Counted from the stretch's first letter, positions 9,600-18,943 are shown. The stretch: DNA of 64,000 nt from an uncultured Alphaproteobacteria bacterium (GCA_902576905.1 CACGWW010000001.1:247001-311000), one strand, 5' to 3'. Program-made: numbers and translations. Notes: a model not told the origin generated them from the sequence alone.

Positions 9600-10499
9600 A
9601 TGGAGGTAAAGCTTGGTATGTCACCAATCTCATGGACTAATGATGATTTACCTGAACTTGGAGGTGATACGAGTTTAGAAACATGCTTAAAAGAAACACG
9701 ATTGGCTGGATTTTCAGGTACTGAGCTGGGTGGAAAATTTCCAAAGACCCCTTCTAGCCTTAAAGAAGTTTTAGAAGAGCATGAATTAAAGCTTATTTCC
9801 GGTTGGTATTCTGGCACAATGCTAAATAATAATCTAAAAGACGAAAAAATTAAACTAGATGAAACTTTAAATTTATTTGCCGAAGTTGGTGCGAGCGTTT
9901 TAGTTTATGGTGAAACGTTCAATACAGTTCAAAACAAAAAGAATATACCCTTGAATTCGAGGCCGAGATTATCCGAATTTGATATTAAGCAATACGGCCA
10001 AGATTTAGGTGATCTAGCCGATTATTGCTTAGACAAAGGCGTACCATTGACCTTTCATCACCATATGGGTACAGCCGTAGAGACACAAAATGAGATCGAG
10101 CAATTAATGAATAGCACTAGAGACTCAGTTGGTCTTCTTCTAGACACAGGACATCTTCTATTTGCCGACGGTGATTATGATAAAATTATTTCTAATTATG
10201 GGGATAGAATAAATCATATTCATACAAAAGATATTAGAAAGGACGTTTTCAACAATGTGGATAAAAGTAAAGATAGCTTTTTAGACTGTGTATTGGATGG
10301 CGTGTTTACAGTGCCAGGAGATGGTTGCATTGATTATCGAAAATTTATCAAACGGCTTAAAGATATTAGATACAAAGGTTGGATAGTGATTGAAGCAGAG
10401 CAAGATCCTCTGAAAGCCAATCCATTTGAGTACGCAAAAAAGGGTTTCAATACCTTAGTTTCCTACTTAGAAGAATATGATTTTAAGATAGTTTCCTAA
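9600..10499 (+). CDS. iolE: Myo-inosose-2 dehydratase
   Basis: IolE removes water from 2-keto-myo-inositol to give the trihydroxycyclohexanedione used by IolD. The protein is a TIM barrel of the AP-endonuclease-2 / xylose isomerase-like family with N-terminal GMSPISWTNDDLPELGGD, a middle HHHMGT and LLLDTGHLLFADGD, and HIHTKDIRKDV and GDGCIDYR near the C-terminus, which carry the metal ligands. I prefer ATG 9600 to tracked TTG 9594 because AAAGTGAG sits a suitable distance upstream. Length 299 residues is normal. Confidence 0.93.
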   Translation: MEVKLGMSPISWTNDDLPELGGDTSLETCLKETRLAGFSGTELGGKFPKTPSSLKEVLEEHELKLISGWYSGTMLNNNLKDEKIKLDETLNLFAEVGASVLVYGETFNTVQNKKNIPLNSRPRLSEFDIKQYGQDLGDLADYCLDKGVPLTFHHHMGTAVETQNEIEQLMNSTRDSVGLLLDTGHLLFADGDYDKIISNYGDRINHIHTKDIRKDVFNNVDKSKDSFLDCVLDGVFTVPGDGCIDYRKFIKRLKDIRYKGWIVIEAEQDPLKANPFEYAKKGFNTLVSYLEEYDFKIVS

Positions 10500-10504
10500 G
10501 TTTA

Positions 10505-11476
10505 ATGACCATCGAATTACCCATAAAATTAAAACAACGAATGGCAAAGGGTAAATTTGTAATTGTAGGAAGAGCTGGAATGGACCTTTACCCTAAACCA
10601 GCCAATAAACAAACGAGTGAAGCTGGTACATTTATCTCTGATTTGGGGGGATCTGCTGCAAACATTGCTGTTTCTATTTCCAAACTCGGAGGTCGTTCTA
10701 AAATTATAACTGTGGTCTCAGACGATGAAATTGGTGATTTTGTTTGGAAAAAATTAGAAGAGCATAAAGTAGATACCTCACTAGTAACCAAGTCTCAAAA
10801 TAATAATGCTCGTACATCACTTGCAATAGCAGAGATAAGAGAAGAGCCAAAGGTCGTTATCTATCGTAATAATGCCGCTGATCTTTTGATAGATAAACAA
10901 AATATTGATAACTTAAATCTAGAGAATTATGCCGGTATTGTGATCACTGGAACTGCGCTTTCGGATGAACCATCGAGATCGACAATAAACCTACTTATCG
11001 AAAAATCAAAAAATGCAAAATGCCCAGTTATATTCGACGTTGATTACAGAGCAAATGCTTGGACTTCAATATCATTGGCATCCGCTGAACTTCGAGGAGT
11101 TGCAAAAATAGCTGATATGTGTGTTGGCAATAGAGAAGAGTTTGAAATAATGTTTGAACAAACGGATTTACGAAAGGTCAGTGCTAATTTTAAACCAAAC
11201 CAAATAGTGTTATTCAAAAAAGGAGCTGATGGTTGTGACATTATTTTAGATGGTGAAACGGAGTCATATACCGTGTTTAAAGTGAAAGCAAAGAAACCAT
11301 ACGGAGCTGGTGATGCGTTCTTAGGTACAATTCTTCACTCACTCTCAAATGGATTAAGTTTAGAATCAGCTATAAAAAGAGGTAACGCGTCTGCAGCTAT
11401 TGTCGTTTCGAAAGAAGGATGCGCATCGGCAATGCCCAATCTTAACCAGCTAATTGAATTTATCGAGACACATTAG
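10505..11476 (+). CDS. Second PfkB-family sugar kinase, IolC-like, without DUF2090
   Basis: This 323-residue kinase has DLGGSAANIAVSISKLGG near the N-terminus and KPYGAGDAFLGTILHSL near the C-terminus, the two PfkB signatures. It resembles the kinase half of the IolC-DUF2090 protein encoded earlier in this operon but lacks the second domain. It begins the second block of inositol-like genes (kinase, IolB-like, aldolase), all closely spaced. A reasonable inference is that it phosphorylates 5-dehydro-2-deoxygluconate or a close stereoisomer. It starts five bases after iolE. Confidence 0.85.
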   Translation: MTIELPIKLKQRMAKGKFVIVGRAGMDLYPKPANKQTSEAGTFISDLGGSAANIAVSISKLGGRSKIITVVSDDEIGDFVWKKLEEHKVDTSLVTKSQNNNARTSLAIAEIREEPKVVIYRNNAADLLIDKQNIDNLNLENYAGIVITGTALSDEPSRSTINLLIEKSKNAKCPVIFDVDYRANAWTSISLASAELRGVAKIADMCVGNREEFEIMFEQTDLRKVSANFKPNQIVLFKKGADGCDIILDGETESYTVFKVKAKKPYGAGDAFLGTILHSLSNGLSLESAIKRGNASAAIVVSKEGCASAMPNLNQLIEFIETH

Positions 11477-11485
11477 GAGTATAAA

Positions 11486-12325
11486 TTGCACATACCGCCC
11501 CATGACAATGATAATAGACCCATAATTGATATAAACGATGCAAAAGTTCCATACGCTTTTTTCAATAGGGTTACTTTAAATAGAGATGAAGAATTTGTAT
11601 ACGAATTAAAAGAGTATGAGAGCTGCATTGTCCCTGTGACAGGGAGTATTATTGTGAATGTCTATTCTTTGGACGAACGTTTAATAGGTAATCGGATGAA
11701 TAACGTTTGGGACGGAGAGCCTGAGGGGGTATATGTGCCAACGGGTTTAACCGCAAAAATAAAATGTGCCTGTGACCAAGCGGAAATTTTTATTGCGGGA
11801 GCCAAGTATTCAGAGCAATTACGGCCATTCTATATTATGGGAGAAGACGTGGATGTAGTTCAATATGGTTCTGACGACACCAAAACTCATAGAAAAATTA
11901 AACATATCTTAGGACAAAAACAAAATGGAAAAGTTGGTCGCCTATTAGTTTCTGAGCTTTTTACTGTCGGTAAAGGTGGATGGTCAGGGTTTCCACCCCA
12001 CAAACACGATACTGATAGAGATGGTGAAACACACCATGATGAAGTCTACAACTTTAGATTCGATCCTAAGGAAGGATTTGCTCTTCAATTATTGCAAGGA
12101 GAAAATAAAAAGGTTGGAGATGCGCATCATATAGTGGATGGATCAACTTTTGTAATTGATAAGGGGTATCATCCTTGTGTGGTCGCTCCAGGTTATCAGA
12201 TGTACTATTTCACAATTTTAGCCGGTAAATCTCAGAGATCTTTAGTTCAATATTTTCAACCTGAATATAGCTGGCAAGTCGAAACTATACCTGGCATTAA
12301 AGATATGATAGCCAAATTTAAATGA
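11486..12325 (+). CDS. Second IolB-family isomerase (divergent paralogue)
   Basis: This is a second bicupin related to 5-deoxy-glucuronate isomerase. It keeps PPHKHDTDRDGE, DEVYNFRFDPKEGFALQ and DKGYHPCVVAPGYQMYYFTILAG, so the metal site is intact, but it differs strongly from the first IolB elsewhere and is 279 residues long. It starts at TTG 11486 with AGGAG upstream. Its stop overlaps the start of the aldolase gene. Having two iolB-type genes in one operon is unusual and suggests a second substrate, perhaps a uronate from another inositol isomer. The family is clear; the substrate is not. Confidence 0.83.
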   Translation: MHIPPHDNDNRPIIDINDAKVPYAFFNRVTLNRDEEFVYELKEYESCIVPVTGSIIVNVYSLDERLIGNRMNNVWDGEPEGVYVPTGLTAKIKCACDQAEIFIAGAKYSEQLRPFYIMGEDVDVVQYGSDDTKTHRKIKHILGQKQNGKVGRLLVSELFTVGKGGWSGFPPHKHDTDRDGETHHDEVYNFRFDPKEGFALQLLQGENKKVGDAHHIVDGSTFVIDKGYHPCVVAPGYQMYYFTILAGKSQRSLVQYFQPEYSWQVETIPGIKDMIAKFK

Positions 12326-13155
12326 CCTTATCTACACTTAGCCAAGAGCTTCATGTTGCTAGAAGCAAGAGGTACGCACTTGCAGGTTTAGTTATACTGG
12401 GATGGGAAGATGCAAAATATTATGTAAAGGCAGCAGAAGAAATTAACTGCCCAATTATCTTGCAAGTTGGACCAAATTGCCGCGAAAACACTCCTATAGA
12501 AATAATGGGGCCGATGTTAAGAAAACTTGCAGAAGATGCATCAAATAATATCGTAACTCTATTGGACCACTCTACTAATTTAAAAGAGTGCGAAAGAGCT
12601 CTAGATAATGGCTTTTCATCAATTATGTTTGATGGGTCAAACATGGAACTTAATGAAAATATTGACATGACATGCAAAGCCGTGGAGCTTGCAAAAAATT
12701 ATGGAGCATCTGTAGAGGCAGAGCTGGGAGTTGTTGGTTACGATCAAGGGATAAAATCTAAGTTTACTGAACCGAAACTTGCACAAAAATTTTATGCAGC
12801 TACGAAGGTAGATGCTTTAGCAATTTCTGTTGGAAACACTCATCTCGAACAGGAGAAGGCAACAGAAGTCGATACCAAACTAGTCTCTCAAATTGAAAAA
12901 TTTGTAAAGTGCCCACTCGTTATTCATGGCGGGTCCGGTATAAAGACCACCCAACTTCATTGGTTAGCAAAAAATACTGCCATTTGCAAAATTAATATAG
13001 GAACACAATTAAGACAGGTTTTTGGAGAAAATCTGAGGGAATACTTATTAAATAACCCAACTATTTTTGATAGGATTGAAATTCTTTCTCACGTATATGA
13101 GAAGATAATACCTACCACAAAGAAAATAATCTTGAATCTAAGGCCAGATAAATAA
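12322..13155 (+). CDS. iolJ: Class II aldolase, probable 6-phospho-5-dehydro-2-deoxy-D-gluconate aldolase
   Basis: The protein cleaves a phosphorylated keto acid to dihydroxyacetone phosphate and an aldehyde; in inositol breakdown the other product is malonate semialdehyde. It belongs to the zinc-dependent class II fructose-bisphosphate aldolase/KbaY family: LLDHSTN is the metal/catalytic region, FDGSNMELNENI and EAELGVVG follow, then AISVGNTH and LVIHGGSGI with metal-binding histidines. Length is 277 residues. The ATG overlaps the IolB2 stop in ATGA. It ends the operon. Because IolC here already carries DUF2090, this may be a second route for the same cleavage. Confidence 0.85.
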   Translation: MTLSTLSQELHVARSKRYALAGLVILGWEDAKYYVKAAEEINCPIILQVGPNCRENTPIEIMGPMLRKLAEDASNNIVTLLDHSTNLKECERALDNGFSSIMFDGSNMELNENIDMTCKAVELAKNYGASVEAELGVVGYDQGIKSKFTEPKLAQKFYAATKVDALAISVGNTHLEQEKATEVDTKLVSQIEKFVKCPLVIHGGSGIKTTQLHWLAKNTAICKINIGTQLRQVFGENLREYLLNNPTIFDRIEILSHVYEKIIPTTKKIILNLRPDK

Positions 13156-13178
13156 CTTTACAAAATAAGGGCATTTAT

Positions 13179-14217
13179 TTAATTCAAGATCCTTTCACAG
13201 TCTGTATCTTTGAGTAAGTTAAGTACTTTTGTTTGATGTTTGTCACCAAGACTTCTGAACTCTTCACGAATCCATTTTAAACATTTTACTTGATAGGGAA
13301 ATGTTCTTTGTTCCCACTCACTACCTAAAATTTCTGTACTCCATTTTTCTTCACCACTATTAAAAGCTTCTTCGTTCTTAAGCATAGTTGGGACATATGT
13401 CTTTCCAACTTCACGGAAGATATTTTTAACAGTTTCGGGAAGCTTTGAGTCACTGATCCAATCTTCGCTATCAGGTTCTAATCCAGACAGGTCTTCAGTT
13501 TTTCCTACCCATGCCATAGTCCGCATTGAGTTTTTCTCAATTATAGAGCGAGGTGTGGGATCAAATCCTACCAGCTGGCTTAACTGTCCAAAGAAAGCAA
13601 AATCTGCAGAAGATGGACGGGATCCAAGCAAAAAGGGGAAGTTAATGAAATGGTTCTCCAATATGCTTATAATTTTTTTGAAACATTGGTCTATGAGAGG
13701 CGCTGTTTTTTTGTTCGATCCTACAACCCAAACCCTTCCAAGTTGGCGTTGTGCTATTTTTTCTTTTTTTATGACTAAGTTCCTCGTTTGTAAGTGTGGA
13801 GTTTGCATACAGAGGTAACAGCGTACCCGCATTGTCAATGTCCTTGTCATCATACCATCTGTAATGAAACATAAATTTTGTTCCCCACTCATCACCATAA
13901 TCTTCAAGTAAGTAATTTAAAAACCTCAAAACTGGGTTTGAGGGGATAGTGCTGCGGCTCATGAATTTGCTCTCTAGCTTTCTAATGATAGGGGTTGAGT
14001 CAGTAACTGCCGTAATTTTCTTTTCAGAATTTTCAAATAAGAATGTTGGGTGTAAAACTGGCTTAGGTTTTTCAATATTGTTCCGGTCTAAATATTCGTC
14101 TGGCTCTCCCCAGATAATTTTATACGGGATATGCTTATACCTTAATAAGGCAACCATCTTTCGTGTGTAGGGTGATCCGTTGTTACCAATTAATTTTATG
14201 GGTGCTTTGATGATCAT
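13179..14217 (-). pseudogene. Glutathione S-transferase-like gene split by a one-base frameshift
   Basis: Two overlapping minus-strand ORFs make one gene. The N-terminal part has a thioredoxin-like fold start (LIGNNGSPYTRKMVALLRY) and the C-terminal part is an all-helical GST domain (PFLLGSRPSSADFAFFGQL). The switch falls in the paired runs T6 (13757-13762) and T7 (13764-13770): removing one base from either gives a 345-residue protein passing through KIAQRQLGRVW. AAAGGA upstream supports the ATG at 14217. Both halves look intact, so this is either a recent mutation or an error in the sequence. Substrate unknown. Confidence 0.82.
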
Positions 14218-14255
14218 AAAATTTTTCCTTTGTGTAAAATATGTATCTTACTAAC

Positions 14256-16337
14256 CTAATTTTGGTGAAATAAATTTATGTTAGCTTTTTCAATTTTTTG
14301 ATTGAGATTAGAATACCGTAAATTTAAAAAAACTTTTTTAAGTGCTTCTCGTAATACTCTTTTGCTCCCAATTAAGCAGACATTTTGCTTCCCTCTTGTG
14401 ATTGCCGTATATATCAATTTCCTTGTAAGCATTATGCGATGATCATCCACTATTGGCATCACAACGTTTGGGTATTCAGAGCCTTGACTCTTATGAACCG
14501 TTATAGCATACGCTAAATCTAAATAATCTATTTTATTGTTATGAAAGAGTTTCATTTCTCCATCAAACTCCACTCTAATATTTTTTCCAACTTTATTTAC
14601 AACGTAACCAATATCGCCATTTCTAACATCAATATCATAATCATTTTGTGTACATATCACCTTATCCCCTGCACAAAATTGTATTTCTTTTTCACCCTCC
14701 ATTTTTGAAAAAACCTTTTCACCATTAGGGTTATATTTTTTTTGCATAATTGAATTTAAATTTATAAGACCACTAGAATAACGGCGCATTGGGGAAAGAA
14801 TTTGTGTTTTTTCAAAATCTATACTGCCGTTTTTATTCCCGGTAAAAAAATCAACTACTTCAATAATTTTTTCGACAACTTGACCCTTGTCAACTTCTAC
14901 AAATGAAAAGCCTGAGCTAGAAAAATCTGAAGAGAATTCTATTAACTCGCCTTTATTTATTGCTCTAGCTACTTTTGGGATCACGCTATCAATGCCTTGT
15001 CGAAATTGCTTTGATAATCTGCTAACAACAATTTTTTTTGATCTTATTAAATCTAAAAATGGTTGCCCTGCACCGACAGGAGGTAGTTGGTCAACGTCTC
15101 CAATTAAAATAAGTTGTGACCTTAAAGGTAGCATTTTGACCAAATCATTGAATAAATTTATATCGATCATGGAGGATTCATCCACAATCAAAGTATCAAA
15201 CTCAATTTCCTTTGCTGATGAATCTATCATCGCTTTTAGCATGTGAATTGTCGATGGTTGAAATTTTTTTAATGCTTGATTTTCTGCTATTCGTTTTGCC
15301 GCTCGTCCCGTCGGAGCACAGATACGAATTGTCTTTCTAAAGCCGTTGACTAAAACTTGAGCGAGGCCTTCTATAATTCTTGTTTTACCTGTTCCTGGGC
15401 CACCAGTAATAATCGAAACTCCTGCTTCTAATGAATTTTGGATTGCTTGCACTTGTTCTTCTGATAAAGGATTGGTGGCATTTTTGTTAGCCGAAAACTG
15501 CTTGCCCTTTATTGGTTTGAAATTATCTTTTATCAAACAGATCTGTTGAGCAATATCATTGTCTCGTTCACATGCTTCTATGGTTTCTAAAAAATTTTTA
15601 TCTTGCACTTTAAAATTATTAAATAAATGCTCATGGCTGTTAATAGCCGTTTGAATTGTTTCAATGTCATTTTTTGTTATTTCTTGAGTTCTCAGTAAAA
15701 CCCTTTCTAAAGGCCCACAGGTATTGCCACGTTCGGCTTCACTTTGCATCAGTGCATGTCTCGTAGCAGCAACTATTTTTTGATCTAAAGAAACTTCAAT
15801 TCCAAAAATGGAAATAATACTCTCTATCTTATCGAAGCTGAGTCTAGGAATTTTTTGAAGCACCATATATGGATCTTTATGTATTTCAGCAAAAAACTTA
15901 TTCCCAAACTCTTCTTTAACAAATTTCTTTTGTGTATATGAAAAGCCAATTTGTGAAAATAATATTTCAAACCCTGAGTTTTCATAATCTAGATCCCATC
16001 CTCCTAATAAAGCTTCGGAAAGTTTCTTTGACGTTTTTTCTTCAAGTATGTTTACATTGCGCTCATGTAAATACTTGATAACTGTCATCCCAATATTCTG
16101 CGCTATGGTATCAGCATTCTTTGGTCCAATACCCTGAAAGTTTTTATTAGACAAATATTTCTTTAGCCCCTCTATTGGTTCTTCTTTTAAAATTATTTGA
16201 GTTCCCAAGGGCACGTCATCTTTATTCAAAGGCACAAAATAAAAACCATCACGAGAGGTTGCAGTGTTTTCTGCTACAACGCTCTCACAATTTAAAGGCT
16301 CTGGATTACCATCAAAATAGCTTATTACAGCAATCAA
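14256..16337 (-). CDS. recD2: RecD2-like ATP-dependent DNA helicase
   Basis: The protein is a superfamily 1B 5'-3' helicase, probably in DNA repair. It is 693 residues long. An N-terminal region with helix-hairpin-helix character (NFQGIGPKNADTIAQNIG) precedes the motor core: Walker A TGGPGTGKTRI, a Walker B region VDESSMID, motif III GDVDQLPPVG, QFRQG, and a C-terminal UvrD-like part with YAITVHKSQGSEY and YTAITRGKQ. RecB and RecC are not in the window, which fits the stand-alone RecD2 class. It is encoded between a GST-like gene and a divergently transcribed cyclase. Confidence 0.9.
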   Translation of the reverse strand: MIAVISYFDGNPEPLNCESVVAENTATSRDGFYFVPLNKDDVPLGTQIILKEEPIEGLKKYLSNKNFQGIGPKNADTIAQNIGMTVIKYLHERNVNILEEKTSKKLSEALLGGWDLDYENSGFEILFSQIGFSYTQKKFVKEEFGNKFFAEIHKDPYMVLQKIPRLSFDKIESIISIFGIEVSLDQKIVAATRHALMQSEAERGNTCGPLERVLLRTQEITKNDIETIQTAINSHEHLFNNFKVQDKNFLETIEACERDNDIAQQICLIKDNFKPIKGKQFSANKNATNPLSEEQVQAIQNSLEAGVSIITGGPGTGKTRIIEGLAQVLVNGFRKTIRICAPTGRAAKRIAENQALKKFQPSTIHMLKAMIDSSAKEIEFDTLIVDESSMIDINLFNDLVKMLPLRSQLILIGDVDQLPPVGAGQPFLDLIRSKKIVVSRLSKQFRQGIDSVIPKVARAINKGELIEFSSDFSSSGFSFVEVDKGQVVEKIIEVVDFFTGNKNGSIDFEKTQILSPMRRYSSGLINLNSIMQKKYNPNGEKVFSKMEGEKEIQFCAGDKVICTQNDYDIDVRNGDIGYVVNKVGKNIRVEFDGEMKLFHNNKIDYLDLAYAITVHKSQGSEYPNVVMPIVDDHRIMLTRKLIYTAITRGKQNVCLIGSKRVLREALKKVFLNLRYSNLNQKIEKANINLFHQN

Positions 16338-16471
16338 TGCGCCTACTCCATTTTTGTTAATAATTTTGCTACTTACAACCGCTTACCAGACAAATTTACT
16401 ATACACAAATTAGCCATTTGCGATATATTTGATTAATAGTTCTTTATATAAACTTCTATGAGAGCAAAATC

Positions 16472-18337
16472 ATTAACACCATAAATAGAAAAATAGCAGT
16501 TATTTTTGCCACTGACGTCGTTGGTTATAGCAAGCATATGGAAAAAAATGAGAATGAGTCAGTAAAAACTCTTCGCGCGTGCGAAAATATTCTTAAAGAT
16601 CTGTTCAAAAAATATGAAGGGCGTCTCTTTAATTCTGGTGGCGACTCTTTCTTTGCCGAATTCCCTAGTGCCGTATCAGCTGTTGAATGCGCATCTGAAT
16701 TCCAAGGACGTCTAAGAGAATTTTACTCTCAGAATAATCTTCCAATTAAGTTGCAATTTCGAGTTGGAATACATATGGGTGACGTAATAAAAGAGAAGCG
16801 AAATCTTCTTGGAGATGGCGTTAATATTGCAGCAAGACTAGAGGCCTTGGCTCAACCTTCAGGAGTAACGATTTCCAAGTCAATATTTGATTTAGTTAAA
16901 GGAAAAGTAAATTTACCCTTCAATGATCTTGGTTTACAAAAAGTCAAAGAAAATGAATTTCACGCCTATGATATTCTTTTGAGTAAATCGCAAAAACGAA
17001 CTCTAAGAACATTTTCAAATCCGATACTACGAAATTTAGGTATTGTAGCCTCTGTATTCGCAGTAGTAGTTATTGGAATTATTTTGTATCTCCAATCAGA
17101 TACAAAACCAGTAAGCAAAATTCAAATGATGCCAACGGATAAACCCTCAGTTTTGGTCATTCCATTTGAAAATCAAACTGGGAAATCTGATAATGACTTC
17201 ATAGGATTTGGAATAACAAGTAATATTATCTCTACCTTATCAATTAATGACTCAATATTGGTATCTTCCTCTAGCACTGGTAAATATGTTCAAGAGAAAA
17301 ATTTTTCTGATAGCGAGATATTAGAAAACTATGGCATTCAATATCTTTTAAGAGGAGATGTTCAGGGTGCTGAAGGAACCTATCGCGTTTCCTTACAAAT
17401 GACTGATCTCAAAAAGAGTGAGGTTGTATGGTCAAAACTTTTTGACTTTAAGGAGTTAAAGGAACTTTTTCCTGTTCAAGAAAAGATAAGTATAGCCATT
17501 TTGGAGCAGATGAGAGTTAAGACAAGCGGATCACAGTTAACCCAGAAAAATTATTTCACTAACCCAGAGGCGTATAGACATTTTCTCAATGCATGGGCTG
17601 CTTTTGACCTTAAAACGGTGGAGGGAAGTGAAAAAGCCGAAAAGCTATGGAAAAAGGCCATAGAGCTAGATCCAAACCACCGACGATTAAATTTTATGAT
17701 GGCATGGGTTCATTGGAGAAAAGTCACTATGAGAATGTCTGATGATCCCAAAAGAGATATGGAAAAGGCCTATTCTATTGCATTAAATACAATTGATGAG
17801 TTTCCTGATTGGGCAACGCCTAAAACTTTAGCAGGCATGATCGAATTATTTTTAAAAAAGTATGACAAAGCCTGTAGTAGAATACCCACATTGATAAAGG
17901 AAGTAAAAGATCTTTCAGATTTAGCCACAGCCAATATAGTTATTCACTCCTGTGGTAATCTAGGAGAAGCAATAGAAAACTATGAAAAAATAATGTTGTC
18001 GAATCCCCACCATGCGGCATGGATATTTTATATGTACAATCACGCTTTAATTGAAAATAAACAATATGAGAAATCTGAGAGCTTCGCTCTTATGAAATTA
18101 AATGAAAAGCATAATTGGAGTGGGGTTGACCAAACATTATATTTGCAGCTTGCTTATCTGTACGAGTTGAAGGGAAGTAAGAAGAAAGCAAAAAAAATGT
18201 TCGAGCTACATAAAGCCATCGACGGAAAGGGTAAAACAGGTGAGATTATTCATAAAGAATATATTACTGCGCGTGATAAAACATATCTAAACGAGTTAAT
18301 ATCTGCCCTCAAACCTTATGGGCTAACGGAAAAATAA
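16472..18337 (+). CDS. Class III adenylate/guanylate cyclase with membrane segment and TPR region; no ordinary start codon
   Basis: The tracked ATG at 16538 would cut off the first metal-binding aspartate. Translating upstream in the same frame gives NRKIAVIFATDVVGYSKHM, the conserved cyclase start, and a second metal site follows at NSGGDSFFAEF. A transmembrane segment (NLGIVASVFAVVVIGIILYL) then links to a TolB/FlgO-like beta-rich region (KPSVLVIPFENQTG) and TPR-like helical repeats. No ATG, GTG or TTG lies in frame between the stop at 16430 and 16538. An ATT at 16472, or an ATG at 16458 reached by adding one A to the A4 at 16466-16469, would supply a start. I use 16472 provisionally. It probably makes cAMP; its signal is unknown. 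Confidence 0.75.
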   Translation: MNTINRKIAVIFATDVVGYSKHMEKNENESVKTLRACENILKDLFKKYEGRLFNSGGDSFFAEFPSAVSAVECASEFQGRLREFYSQNNLPIKLQFRVGIHMGDVIKEKRNLLGDGVNIAARLEALAQPSGVTISKSIFDLVKGKVNLPFNDLGLQKVKENEFHAYDILLSKSQKRTLRTFSNPILRNLGIVASVFAVVVIGIILYLQSDTKPVSKIQMMPTDKPSVLVIPFENQTGKSDNDFIGFGITSNIISTLSINDSILVSSSSTGKYVQEKNFSDSEILENYGIQYLLRGDVQGAEGTYRVSLQMTDLKKSEVVWSKLFDFKELKELFPVQEKISIAILEQMRVKTSGSQLTQKNYFTNPEAYRHFLNAWAAFDLKTVEGSEKAEKLWKKAIELDPNHRRLNFMMAWVHWRKVTMRMSDDPKRDMEKAYSIALNTIDEFPDWATPKTLAGMIELFLKKYDKACSRIPTLIKEVKDLSDLATANIVIHSCGNLGEAIENYEKIMLSNPHHAAWIFYMYNHALIENKQYEKSESFALMKLNEKHNWSGVDQTLYLQLAYLYELKGSKKKAKKMFELHKAIDGKGKTGEIIHKEYITARDKTYLNELISALKPYGLTEK

Positions 18338-18361
18338 AAATACACTTTTACAAGCATACAT

Positions 18362-18389
18362 CTTGTAATTTTTTTTTTAGTACCCATCT
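18362..18389 (+). promoter_or_regulatory. Sigma-32 (RpoH) type heat-shock promoter
   Basis: CTTGTAA, fourteen bases and CCCATCT match the heat-shock consensus (CTTGAAA / CCCCATnT) well. It lies about 60 bases upstream of the hsp20 start and its direction fits that gene. The match is by eye and untested. Confidence 0.7.
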
Positions 18390-18451
18390 GAAAAATGTAG
18401 ACGCCTAATGGGGTCTACTCACATAAATCTTGCTTAATAAAGGAGATAATA
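18390..18451 (+). promoter_or_regulatory. ROSE-like RNA thermometer in the hsp20 leader
   Basis: The leader can fold into two hairpins. The first pairs GTAGAC (18397-18402) with GTCTAC (18413-18418). The second pairs CTTGCTT (18429-18435) with AAGGAG (18440-18445), the ribosome-binding site, leaving one G bulged. That bulged UUGCU opposite the Shine-Dalgarno is the hallmark of ROSE elements that block translation of small heat-shock genes at low temperature. The structure is inferred from pairing only. Confidence 0.65.
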
Positions 18452-18901
18452 ATGAATAGTTTAAGCACACTAAGAAGTGCCTTACAGGCATTTGACACTA
18501 ATACATTTTCACCCTTTGCCGTTGGTTTTGATAAGACGTTTGATCGCCTTTGGGATTACGCAGCGCACCAGAGTGACACTAATGTGGGGTTTCCCCATTA
18601 TAACATCGTGCAACACGATGATTATAAGTACACAATTGAAATGGCATTAGCCGGCTACAATAAATCTGATATAGACGTTGAACTAGCGGACGGCGTTTTG
18701 ACAATCAAATCAATGAAAACAGTTGAAGAGAGCGACAAAAAAGTCTATCGAGGTATCGCTTCCAGAAATTTTACTCGTAAATTCACTTTAGCCGACGACA
18801 TAATCGTTAAAGACGGGGCTTTAAAAGACGGAATGCTCTCAATTGAATTAGAGAGAGTAGTTCCAGAAGAAAAGAAGCCGCGTCTTATAAAAATTAAATA
18901 A
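18452..18901 (+). CDS. Small heat-shock protein, Hsp20/IbpA family
   Basis: This ATP-independent chaperone holds unfolding proteins in the cytoplasm. The 149-residue protein has a short N-terminus (NTFSPFAVGFDKTFDRL), an alpha-crystallin domain with MALAGYNKSDIDVELADGVLTI, and ends LKDGMLSIELERVVPEEKKP, with an IKIK tail. Start: AAAGGAG lies seven bases upstream. The upstream RpoH-type promoter and ROSE-like leader indicate double control by heat, at transcription and translation. A GC-rich hairpin follows the stop. Confidence 0.94.
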   Translation: MNSLSTLRSALQAFDTNTFSPFAVGFDKTFDRLWDYAAHQSDTNVGFPHYNIVQHDDYKYTIEMALAGYNKSDIDVELADGVLTIKSMKTVEESDKKVYRGIASRNFTRKFTLADDIIVKDGALKDGMLSIELERVVPEEKKPRLIKIK

Positions 18902-18909
18902 AATAAACA

Positions 18910-18933
18910 GGGAGGGGGTAACAGCCCTCTCCC
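18910..18933 (+). terminator. Hairpin after hsp20
   Basis: GGGAGGGGG pairs with CCCTCTCCC around a six-base loop, allowing one G-U pair, followed by ACTTTTA. It lies just past the hsp20 stop and before the convergent hemG gene. The T-run is short, so termination may be weak. Confidence 0.6.
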
Positions 18934-18943
18934 ACTTTTAAAG

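Noticed and set aside
13740-13790. Possible programmed frameshifting at A AAA AAG in the GST gene
   Set aside because: Joining the halves needs a +1 shift, whereas this slippery heptamer supports -1; no stimulatory hairpin was seen, and the same kind of defect occurs in other unrelated genes.
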